DNA of 64,000 nucleotides from Hevea brasiliensis (lineage: Eukaryota > Streptophyta > Magnoliopsida > Malpighiales > Euphorbiaceae), in assembly GCF_030052815.1 (NCBI RefSeq), contig NC_079496.1:15825100-15889099 (forward strand), in the 5' to 3' direction. The notes below the pieces were generated by a model. It was not told the DNA's origin. It did no database searches and worked only from the letters and a program-made list of their open reading frames with translations. Shown in pieces: positions 24,901-35,765 of the stretch (the first letter of the stretch is position 1; every line of letters begins with the position of its first letter). Made by a program: the position numbers and the translations under genes.

Positions 24901-25497
24901 TACCCTTATTGTATATATTTCTTTTGATATAAATAACTGTATGTACCTTTGTAAATGGGTCTTGAGCAGATTGTACAGATTTTACAATAATATTATTTTG
25001 ACTTCTTGATGTAACTTTTGGACTGATGAATATAAATTAAATTTTCTTTAATGCAATGAGTATGACATTAATTATTACTAATTTTTGAAATAATTAAATT
25101 GAAATTTTGAGTTGTGAATTATTTATTTCAAATGTGGAGTTTGGGGAAAATTTGTGTTGATTGAGTTGAAATGGTGGTTGATTTTGGTTGAAGTGTTATA
25201 TTGGAAGTGTTTTCAACATGTAAAATTTTTTGATTTTCTCAAATACAGCCGGCACTCTGCCGAAATTTTCCTAAAATTTGTGGAAAAATGGAAATGGACA
25301 GAAATTTTACATGACTTTTAAACCTTAATTAAATGTTTTAAATTCCTACCAAAAATTCTCACCACTTCCAAAAAGTAAGAAAATGGTTTTAAAATCCCTT
25401 GTAGTATATTTAATGGGCTATCGGTAGGCGAAGTACTGTAATTCATTAGGTATACTACGGGATCATGTTATGCCTTATAGAGGGGTAAGGTATGACA
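21997..25497 (+). repeat. 3' LTR of chromovirus, 3501 bp
   Basis: Matches 13620-17110 end to end with scattered substitutions and small indels. Ends GGTATGACA followed by the CGCTC duplication. Confidence 0.95.
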
Positions 25498-25502
25498 CGC
25501 TC
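25498..25502. other. Target-site duplication, right copy
   Basis: CGCTC, identical to 13615-13619. Confidence 0.95.
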
Positions 25503-26838
25503 GACCCTCTTGATATCGAAGTCTTACAGTACTACCAACTGTCAATTCCCCAGATACACCCAAACTCGTGGCGATCGCTCTTGGCCTTCAAAGCTTTGTA
25601 TTGGAGAAAAAGACTTCATGCATTCGCCTAGATTTTCGCTGCTATTTTCCTGATGAACACTGGAGAAACTGAAGAATATTAGCACTTCCACACTTAAAAA
25701 GGAATGGGGCTCTTTGCTAATCTTCATCATCTTTGAAAAAGTGGAAGGACAAATTCTTAATGATGGAAGGTAACTTGGACAAGCACTGGGACGGAATTTG
25801 GGTGAGCAGGAACTGCTTCGCCGATAAAAGGGTGGGCAAGCTCCGGCTTGATGCTAAGGAGAAAGCCGTGGTGATGGAGACCAAAGCCTTCATCCGTGAG
25901 GATAAAATATCAATCAGGGCTTTGATTGAAGCTAAGGCAAAATGGTGAGAGGCTACATATATCAATAGGGATCCTGTTGCCACTGAGCACTATAATATCA
26001 CTTCGATTAAGGGTAAAAACTTGAAACTTTATCCTTTTGATTATTTTACTTATTGAGAGTATTTTGTTTTTACAGAGATGGTGAGTCAAGTGAAAAACAT
26101 TGAGAGCTCATCAGGAAAATAAGAAAGTTGGGTGGACTCCACCAGCCGAGGATGCCACCCCTCCAATGCTAAAAAGGGTCAGGGTCTGAGTTGTTATGCC
26201 ATTGACCTCTCCAAATCTAGACGAACAACGTCCTAAGGATCCTAAGCCTCGTACTGAGCCTGAGGCTCCTACTATTGAGTTCGTTCCTCCTCCCATCAAC
26301 TTCAGCAAATGGTCAAGTAACTGCTATTGGGCAAATTAGTCATGGACAATCTGAAGCTCGCTAAGAGGTACACACTTTCACTCGACCGTGCTCAACTGGA
26401 GGGCAAGCATAATGTTGACATTGCCTTGCATTCAGTGACCCTCCAAATAAAGTAGCTGGCTTATACTCAAATCCTAAGGGAAAGGAACTAGGCATTGCAT
26501 GGACCCGTTGACACTCAAGAAACTGAGCTAACCTTATTGACAAGGCTATGGCTACTTTAGAAAAGAGGGCACAAGATCTTGAGGGCGAGCTTCAACAGTT
26601 GAAAGAAAAAGTTGCTACCCTCGAGGGCGATCTTGCTGCTACTCAGGAGGGGCCCTTGACCGCGCAGGCTAAGCTAAATAAGAAAATGGCCATTCAAGCC
26701 GAGCTAAATAATAAAGTAAAGAAGCTGGACAAAGACCTTACCTCCACCGATGATCAAATTACCGAGATTTATGTCAAGGCCCAAAATGACATTGTTGTTG
26801 AGCTTCAAAAACGCTACCCAGGGGATGAATTCTCCTAA
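25503..26838 (+). pseudogene. Antisense accessory ORF, 3' part
   Basis: Continues the frame interrupted at 13619. The first codons give VLQYYQLSIPQIHPNSW and LLAFKALYW, typical of the PF04195 family. A stop near 25631 and frame changes follow: 25733-25948 is open in one frame (WKDKFLMMEGNLDKHW, DKRVGKLRLDAKEK) and 26548-26838 in another. The last part (ATLEKRAQDLEGELQQLKEK onward) is a strong coiled coil rich in Glu, Lys and Leu, the usual C-terminal feature of these proteins. It is decayed and non-functional. It lies opposite in strand to the integrase fragment at 27600-28428. Confidence 0.7.
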
Positions 26839-27599
26839 GTAAAAGATCTAGGTGGTGGTGATGGTGAGGATGCAGGAGAAAACATTAATTTTGTAAATTT
26901 TTTTGAGCAAGGGGTGCAAATGATGTGTATGCCCCTATGCTCGATAACCTTTGTGCTTTTCCTTCCTTATTAATGAAACAGTATTTTCATCACTAAAGTT
27001 GCAAAGTACGGTAGCTAGGGATAAATAATTGAATACATAATTAAGAAATTATTAGTAATAAGTGATTGGACCCAGAGGATAGGTGGAAAATGTAGTAATA
27101 AAAATCAATCGAACAAACAATTTTGATGAATTGACAAAGTAATAAATGCTTGGTCTCATGAATTAATGCACCACTAAGGAAAACACTAATACTTGCTCGG
27201 TATTCTTGTACCATCAAGCGCTAGAGATAATAGTTCAAGTAATTTTATTCAGAACCTTAGTCAGTAATAAACATAATATCATAAAGTGTGAAATTTCACT
27301 TGGCATCATGATCAAAACATAATAAAAATATGGAGAAGATCACTCAAAATTTTGACTAAAGAAAAGCATCAATAAGACAAACCGTTCATAAATATAATGT
27401 TTTACCATGACTTGTTTAAGCCATTAGATCATAAATTAGGCAACTTGTTCATCATAAATCTTAGTAATCTTGTCATTGAGGTGGTGGCCTTCTGATTTTT
27501 TTTTTAGCCTAGCGACCTGTCACCTTGGATGGGTGAAACATTTTAGATTATTTAGCCTAGTGAATTATCATTGTGGCTGAGCTAAGCACCCTTAATTTA
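26839..27599. other. Non-coding spacer in Tat-type element
   Basis: AT-rich sequence between the accessory ORF and the integrase fragment. No credible frame and no domain seen. Confidence 0.6.
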
Positions 27600-28428
27600 T
27601 TTAGTCTGTTAAACTATCACCGTGAATGGGCGTAACACCCTTAGTTTTAAACAAATTAAAGAATTTGAAAATTCCTCTTTGTTGATAATGCTTGCAAAGA
27701 TTACAAATATTTCATGCTCGAGGCAAGATTCTCTATTTGTCTCAGTTAGTTTGTAAGATCCTAGGCAGATAACCCTAGAAATGACAAAGGGTCCAACCCA
27801 GTTACATCCTAACTTTCCAGCTTTGGCTACACCACCTGTGACATTGTCCCTCTTAAGGACTAATTTTTCGATCATGAATGCTAGGCCTTTGACTTTTTTG
27901 TTGCATAAATTGATCATCTTCTACTTGTATTGTGCCATCCAAAAACAAGTTATCTCCCTCAACTCTTCTCGACTCTTCCACCATGTCGAGATTGAACCAT
28001 GGGTCTTCTTTTTATGAAGCCTCTTCGGAGTGTTCTGTTTGGGATGATGGAACGTTGACTTCTGTATAGATTACTGCCTCTAATCCATATGCTAGTGAAA
28101 ATGGAGTTTCTCCTGTGGCTAACCTTAGTGTAGTTTAGTAAGCTCACAAGACGTTCGACAAATGGTTGGGTCAGTCTCCTTTAGCTCTACCTAGTCGCCT
28201 CTTTAATCTATGAAGAATTGTTCAATTTGTAACTTTAGTCACTTTGTTCAACTGCAGATGGTAAGTTAAGGCAAACAAAGATCGATCCCTCATTCAGCAC
28301 GGAGTTCTTTGAATTTGTTGTGGGCAAACTGGGTGTTGTTATCTATTATGATGACTTTAGGAACTCTGAACCTACAGAAGATATTTGCTCTGACAAAAGT
28401 GACTACTTTATCGGCTGTCACGTATTAT
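27600..28428 (-). pseudogene. Ty3/gypsy integrase fragment (Tat type)
   Basis: On the minus strand several frames together show the second half of a gypsy integrase. From right to left: a core segment with FKELRAE and IIIDNNTQF-like motif near 28350, TILHRLKRRLGRAKG near 28200, [12 protein letters not shown] near 28100, and a C-terminal NKKVKG...GCNWVGPFVI...GSYKL segment at 27890-27750. The first catalytic Asp region is absent because the right LTR begins there. Stops and frame shifts are frequent. The sequence type fits Tat-lineage integrases. It is a remnant without function. Confidence 0.82.
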
Positions 28429-28429
28429 G

Positions 28430-29008
28430 ACTTTACAAAATTTATTTTAATTGATGTTGTCATGAGCTTCAAAGGCCTTGTCTTGTGCTATGTAAGCCTA
28501 TAAAACAAAGAAATATGAGGTTGGTGGCCTTCCAGCCAGCTACTCCGACACTCAAGTTAGAAAATAGTAATTTAAAAATGAAAATATGAGAGAATAGTTT
28601 GGTATTGATTTTGATAGTACGTATGCGCATCTGATTCTTGGTTCTTCTTTGATATTTATAGGCTTTATGAAAAATAGTCGTTGCCTTAATCATGGAGATA
28701 ATCTTAGATTGACATGCCGAGATTGTCTCCTAAAAATCCGATTATATCTTTGTTTGATGCTACTTCTATTCGGTATAAGTTTTGTTCGGCTTGTTAAGCG
28801 AGTAATAATATTGCTTCCTTCATCGGTTACCTAATCCGGGCCTAGACCAAACACTCTTTTATTCAGCTTGAAACTATTCAGTTTAGGTGTTTGAGTAGCC
28901 TCTCGCTTGATTTTGACTCTCTGGACGAGCGTTGATACTCTGACTGCCACGTTGGATATTTTGTTCTGAGCACTAACTATTTGACTTGGTTTTGGACGAG
29001 TACTATCA
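28430..29008 (-). repeat. Tat-type 5' LTR (right copy)
   Basis: Direct repeat of 12080-12703, ending in the same TATCA. On its left it joins integrase coding sequence without primer-binding site, gag or reverse transcriptase, so an internal deletion must end at about 28430. Confidence 0.75.
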
Positions 29009-29703
29009 TTCATACTAGGAAAATTTATGTTATTTTATGTGGGATGAATTTTTTTATATGTATTTATAGATCCGAATTATGATTCGATCCAAAAATTTTA
29101 TGTTTGGACCCTATTAGAATAAAAAGTAAAGTTTGTAGTGGTAACGGACCAATATAGATATTATATTTTCTGTCCCTTACTGTAGATTTGTGAAATATTT
29201 AAAAAGTACATTGGGGTTAGGGTTTAAAAGTTCTAAGTGATTGTATCCTACTCTTTTTCATCATAACGGAATTTTTCCTCTCATTTTACTCGTAAAGTAG
29301 ATCTTATGATTGAAACACATAAATTTTATGTTATTCTTCTTCTCTTTTGTATACTATATAATCATACAATTGGATGTATTTTAATTTTGCATGCTTGCTA
29401 TAGCAATTTCAATAATCCATCCACTAAATTGCTGTATTTATAAGTAGCACCTAATTAATTAAACTCAAGAGTTAGCCTAATTAATCAAATGATAAACTAA
29501 ACTATAAAATAAATAAATAATCATAATCTCAGCATCTTGGCCTTATGTTTGGAGGGAGCAAGAATTTTTAAGGATTTCTAAGCCTTAATTAGAATAAGGC
29601 AAGGCATAATCCCACATACTGATTAGGGTAATGAGGTTTGTTATTGAAGAAATCACGTATCCTATGCTCAATGTGGTAAGCACTTTGTATTAAATCAATG
29701 GGA
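29009..29703. other. Intergenic, nothing recognised
   Basis: AT-rich, no coding frame and no repeat boundary seen. It has no match to the sequence upstream of the second copy of the duplicated block (38049-38971). Confidence 0.6.
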
Positions 29704-30635
29704 TTAATTTATTTGTTGCAGAAATATTCTAACAATTCAGTCACTAATGCTAGCTTGTCTCAACAGTGTACACAAATTTGGTAGACTACCTAAAACATTA
29801 TCAAATTCCGTAATTATATGATGATGTGTGCAATAGTTTCAGGAACTATATATATATATGTCTCACATGCTATCTTATGACTGGAGAAATCAATTTATCA
29901 CTCATTTTTTAGGGTTTATATTAATATCTTAAGTCTACAGATGATCAGAGCATGCGTGATCCTAAAATTGTTCCAAATTATTCTGTAAATTCAATGAGGT
30001 AGCCTTCTTTTTCCTTCTGTATCCATTTTTTAATTTCTTATTCGTTGGCAGAAACTCAGATCATTTTCAATGCCATTGGTTCTGTATGGCTCATATAATT
30101 GGCTTATTTTTTAAGTGATTTTTATAATATAACATATATAGAATTTGATTGAATGTTTCTGTTGATAATTAATAAAACATATATAATTGAATATGCTTCC
30201 AACCCATTTGTTTTTATTTTTTTTTATTGGCTAATATATTTCGTTACGATGAAGAAAGGGCACCTGGATTTCAAGAAGTTTCCAAAGATAGCAACCTTCA
30301 ATGATGCAATGGAATTGACGAATTGTATAATATTAAAGCTTGCAGCTTCATATGGGGACATCATACCATCGTTCAAGTTAGGATAATAATCCTTAAAATC
30401 ATTCTTCTTATACAAAGCAAATTTACTTTCTATCATTCCAAGTGAAAAGGGGACAGAGAGAAAGATGGAATCAGTAGTGCCCATTTGTTAATGGTGCATG
30501 GCAGTCGCTTTGCTTGGCAATTAGTAGCAAAGAACGCGAAAGTATAAAAATTATTGATCCATTAATTGAATAAGTGAGCCATCTGATCCGACTGTAACCC
30601 GATTCCACCATGTAAGAGCCACGTAAATGTCAACG
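29704..30635. repeat. Duplicated block, left copy
   Basis: Aligns with 38972-39940 from TAATTTATTTGTTGC through the ACGTAAATGTCAA / ACGTCAGTGTCAA end, with substitutions and small indels throughout and a 55-base insertion only in the right copy. It contains a short plus-strand frame (MKKGHLDFKKFPKIATFND..., about 30249-30386) that is open in both copies with five amino-acid changes. I do not recognise it and cannot say whether it is coding. The copies lie on opposite sides of the TNL gene. Confidence 0.85.
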
Positions 30636-31010
30636 AATTGTTTGCACCTTAAGGCATTAATTGAAGATCATTTTCATGGCTTTTCTGTGAAAAGGAGTTG
30701 CTTCAAAGCTAACAAAACAAACGTTCAGCGATGTAAACCAGAGTTTTAGAGTTGAAAATATTTTATCTACCTGGCCCAGCAAAGGGAAACTTGCCTACAA
30801 AAGTAAGATTGATTTTCTTTTGATGGCAAGATGAGTAGTGAAACGATGAGAGATTGAAAAGCGGAGTATAGAAGATGAAAGATGTGTCTACATAAGTGAA
30901 TCAAGTAACAGTATCATATATACATTGAACAATTACAACATGAAAAAGAACCCAAAGTAGAATAATATTAAAATACAGGCTTACAGCAACTCAATCATTT
31001 AGAAGCCACT
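30636..31010. other. TNL downstream region
   Basis: No gene. This is 3' of the minus-strand TNL and probably holds its 3' UTR. Confidence 0.5.
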
Positions 31011-34000
31011 TTATGGAGAGTCGTCCCTCTCAACAAACAATGGACTTATCTTCTCCACTTGGCTTATGATTTCCTCTCTCTTTGCTTCTTTATGAGAATC
31101 TTCCTCTTCCTCAACTTCACCCAAATCTTCTAGTGCTTTGTTTAACCGTATCATCTCTTCTATTTCTTCCTCGTATACTATACGGAGTCCGCACTTCTTG
31201 ATTTTATTTTCTGGCTTGAAAGTAAGCAATAATTCAGTTGGACTGCATTCCCTCTTTTGATCTAGAATGTGATTCCCTACGAGGAAAAGGCTAAGGTGAT
31301 TCAATGTGACTCGAGAAGATTCAGGCAGAAAAACACCGCTACTCCAATGCTTAGCAGGCCCACTTTTTCGACGGACACTAATGAACCAAGTAATATTTTC
31401 ACCAGCATTTTTCTCTCCAACAATGGCACAAAATGTAAAACCCGCAATATTCCACCAATTTTCATTTGGAGGTAGTTCTATTCTCAACTTACTCTCCTCT
31501 GTCTGATACTTGAACCAATCAGGAATTACACTTCCGGGTAAGAATATGGTGAACTCATAGAGCATGGATGATGGAAGAATGTCTTCCCGTAATAAAATTG
31601 TTGCATATATTATTGAGAATGCAAAAAATAAAAGAGTTTAATCATTACTTTATCTAATTAAGTAATGTACATTAATTAGGCAAGCTTACTGAGAAAGAGA
31701 GGTCAAACCTGATGGCGAATTACTTGAAACTCTTCTTCATTTTGGAAACTTTGTTCTATCTTCCGAATTTCATATAACAAGAGCAAGTAATTTCTCATCC
31801 ACCAATTTTCGTTAAGTTTTATTCTCAACTCAGTCTCTGCTTTGAACTTAGGGAGCTCAGATGATGGATCAATGCCTTCCTGCAACAAAATTCTAGCATA
31901 AACAATTTTGAATGAAGAAAAAAAAAGAGTAATTAAAATGTAGGCAAGTTTTTTGAGAAAGAGAGATCGGACCTGATGGCAAATTTCTTCGAACTCTTCT
32001 TGTTCTATCTTTAGTAGCTTCCGAATTTCATATAACGAAAGCAAGTAACTTCTCAGCCAGGTAAATGCCACATTAATTTTACTTTGACAGTAATTCAATT
32101 TGAAGCAATTCAAGAAATTCATGTGAAATTTCTTCCACACACAATGTTTTTCAAATAGATTGGGAAGTGTTTCCAATGCAGTGCAATTTTCCATATCTAC
32201 ATATATAACTCTCGATGGAAGATCAGGCATTGACTCAAGTCTTGTGCAATTAAATAAATTAAGATTTATAAGTGTATAAAGTTGAACTAGATCTGGAAGT
32301 GTTTGCAATGAAGTGCAATTTTCAAAACATAGTTCTACTGTATTTGGCGGAAGAGCAGGCAATGACTCAAGTCTCGTGCAATTAGAAAAATCAAGAGCTA
32401 TAAGTTTAGAAAGTTGACCGATGCTCGAAGGAATGCTCAAAAGAGGGTTTCCACTTAAATTTAGTTTTTCCAGCAACGGGAAGCACCTCAAATCATTTGG
32501 AATTACTCCTTCTGAAATGCTGCAGCAACTCAAATTCAAATCCTTCAGAAAAGGCCAAGTTGTCAAGCCCAAAGCCTGGGGAGTTTGATTCCTTTTAGCA
32601 CGCTGCAACCAAGTAGGAAAAAGAAATTCCCTTATTTTAGCCATTGGAATTTGTCTTGTGCCAAATCCTATCCATTTGAAAAGCTTTACGCAGCCACCCA
32701 CATTGAGAATCTTGAGGGATTTCAAATTCCACATGCCATCAGGAAGAATCACAAGGTTTTTGCAGTCTTGCAAGTTCAATGAAACCAAGCTTTTTAGTAC
32801 TTCCAAGGATTGGTGCACCTTGGACAGTCTTGTACAGCCTTGAAAATTCAACTCCTCAAGGTTCGGGAACTTTGTAAAGTCTGGGGTCTTCGCTAAATTT
32901 ATAGAGTAACTAAGATCAATGATCTTCAGTGACTTTATAGGCTGTCAAAAGGCAACAAATCAAATTATTTTTAAACAATAAAAGTTAAGCACTGTTAGAC
33001 TAAACTGTGAAAGAACAATGTAGTTATGTTTATATATACTTACTTTTATTGCTTTCCACAAATGTTTCAAGTTGCTGTGTTGCATGTGGAGCTCAACAAG
33101 TTTATTTGGTTGAAAAGCTGATGGCAAGGATTTGAAAGGAAAATCATGCCATTCTAGATATCTTAATTCATTTGAAAGATATTCAAGGCCATGAAAAATG
33201 CTCGCATTTCGGAGAATGAGCAATCTTAGATAGTTCATCCTAGAGAAACCTTTAGCACTGATCAATTTTGCCTTTTTATCAGATAAATCCAAGACTATGC
33301 CTTCAATTTCTTGCGATCCCTAGACATAAAAGGCAACAACCAACAATAGAGAAAAACAGCAAGAAACACTTTTTAGAAACATAATTTATGTTGATGGCTA
33401 GTTAAATAACAAAGTATAGTCGTATATTCTAATTGATTTATTACCGTATCTTTCATCAATACATGATAGAAATCCTCACGAAGCCATATCCTACTGCGTC
33501 GTCCGAGCTCCTTACGAGATTCGCGACGAACAATTTCTTGACCCATTTTTCGAAGCAAATCATGCATATGCACTCTTTTGTATGAAACAGTTATTAGAGA
33601 TTTGTTGATGAGTTCTTCTATTCCACTGTCCGGGTAGAATCCACAACTATCCAATATTCTTCTCACATAATCTTCCGCCATTCCACTGAAAAAACATGCT
33701 ATGTCTAGGAAAATTTTCTTATCTATCTCATCCAACCCATCAAAACTTATTTGAAGTTTTCTGATAATTTCTTCGTTAGGAATTTTTTTCAGTCTATCCA
33801 ATGCACTCTTCCATTCTTTAATTGATTTAGCATACAAGTGTGAACCTAAAACACTAAGAGCTAACGGGAGGCCACTTGCATGCATTACAAATTGGTCAGA
33901 CAACTCCACATATTCTTTTGTTGGGCAATCATTCTTAAAGGCTTTCAAATGAAAGAGTTCAACGGCTTCCATATGACCCAATTTCTCAACCATGTATTCA

Positions 34001-34641
34001 TTATCTACTCCATGTTGGGCCAATAAATGTTTATTTCTAGTTGTTATGATGATTCTAGTTCCCACACCAAACCAGTTTTCATCTCTCTTTCCAATTAAAC
34101 ACTCTAGTTGCTGCAATTCATCAACATCATCCAGAATGATCAAAACCTTTTTATGATATAGCCTCTTTCTTATCTCGTCTGTTCCCTTGTAAACATCATA
34201 TACTTTTAAATCCCTATTCAAGATTGCTGATAAAAGTTTGCTTTGCAAAGAAGCTAAACCGTTATGTGCTTTTGAAGTTTCTCTAACATCTTCAAGAAAA
34301 CTACTACCGTCAAATTGAGAATACATTTGCTTGTAGACAACACTAGTAATAGTTGTTTTACCGATTCCTCCCATCCCCCAAACACCAATAATTTTAACCT
34401 TATTTGATTGCCCTATATCCATGTAGGATCTCATTTTCTCTAATCTTGATTCCATTCCAACGAGACCCTTGGTTATGTCAGTACCAGATCGTCCCAACTT
34501 GCTAATTATGTCTTTGACAATCTCATGAATAAAATCTGACTCATCCCTGCAGCATAAAATTTCTAACACTGAATCATATCTCTTGACCATCCCAATCAAA
34601 GATTATATATATAGAGCACTAAGAGCATCATAAACATTAGC

Positions 34642-34703
<62 letters not shown>

Positions 34704-35720
34704 TAAAGTAAAGAGGTATTTTCAAGAAAATGATACGTGACACTTTTTTGATAATTTTATCACGTATCATTTTTCATAAATACTTTCTTTTATACTAATT
34801 ATTATTTAATTTTTTTTTATTTCTTTTTTAATTATCATTATTATTTAGAATACTACTTTAATATTTATTATTTAAATTATTATTTTCTTTAAAATTTAAT
34901 TTTTTAAAATTAAAATTTTTTATAATTAAATGTAATATTTAAAAATTATTTATATTATTTTATAAAAATTAATTATTATTTAATTTATTATTTCTCTTTT
35001 AATTATCATTATTATTTACAACACTACCTTCACATTTATAATTTAAATTATTATTTTTTTAAAAATTTTATTTTTAAAAAAATTAAGATATTTTATAATT
35101 AAATGTAATTTTTAAAAATTATTTATATATTTTTTTATAAATTCATTTATGTAAAAATATTATTTGCCATATGTTACTGTTCATAATAATAATAATAATG
35201 TTAATAATAACAATAATTAGCAATTAATTTAAAGAAAATTAACAATTAATTTGTGATCTCATAACTAATCATAAATATTTTCTTTTATATTAATTATTAT
35301 TTAATTTTTTATTTCTCTTTTAATTATCATTGTTATTTATAATACTACCTTAACATTTATAGTTTAAATTATTTTTTTTTTAAATTTAATTTTAAAAAAT
35401 TAAGATATTTTGTAATTAAATATAATATTTAAAAATTATTTATATTATTTTATAAATACTAATTATTATTTAATCTTTTTTATTTTCTCTTTTAATTATC
35501 ATTATTATTTATAATACTACCATAACATTTATGATTTAAATTATTATTTTATTAAAATTTAATTTTTTAAAAATTAAGATATTTTATAATTAAATATAAT
35601 ATTTAAAAATTATTTATATTATTTTTTTATAAATTATTTATATAAAAATATTATTTGCCGTATGTTACCCATAATAATAATAATAATAATAATAGTTTAA
35701 AATAAAAAATAATTTAAAAG

Positions 35721-35765
<45 letters not shown>

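Larger units (their letters stand above)
13620..25497 (+). mobile_element. Complete Tekay/Del chromovirus, 11.9 kb
   Basis: A structurally complete Ty3/gypsy element: two 3.5-kb LTRs starting TGTAACACCC and ending GACA, a tRNA-iMet primer-binding site, gag-pol with a C-terminal chromodomain, a polypurine tract and a 5-bp target-site duplication CGCTC. Very long LTRs, the DPGSTHSY protease core and the chromodomain place it in the Tekay (Del) lineage. Gag-pol is dead, with many stops and two frameshifts. Spot comparison of the LTRs shows 7 differences in the first 82 bases and about 2 in 120 near 14580/22964, so the insertion is moderately old. Confidence 0.95.
12080..29008 (-). mobile_element. 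Tat-type Ty3/gypsy remnant with antisense ORF
   Basis: Related LTR-like sequences at about 12080-12703 and 28430-29008 are in the same orientation and end in ACTATCA/AGTATCA. Between them, leaving out the chromovirus, lie a plus-strand accessory ORF and a minus-strand integrase fragment. Read on the minus strand this gives 5' LTR, integrase, antisense ORF, polypurine tract, 3' LTR. That is the layout known for Tat-lineage elements that carry an extra ORF on the opposite strand. Gag, protease, reverse transcriptase and the primer-binding site are missing, and the right LTR runs straight into integrase. Confidence 0.72.
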
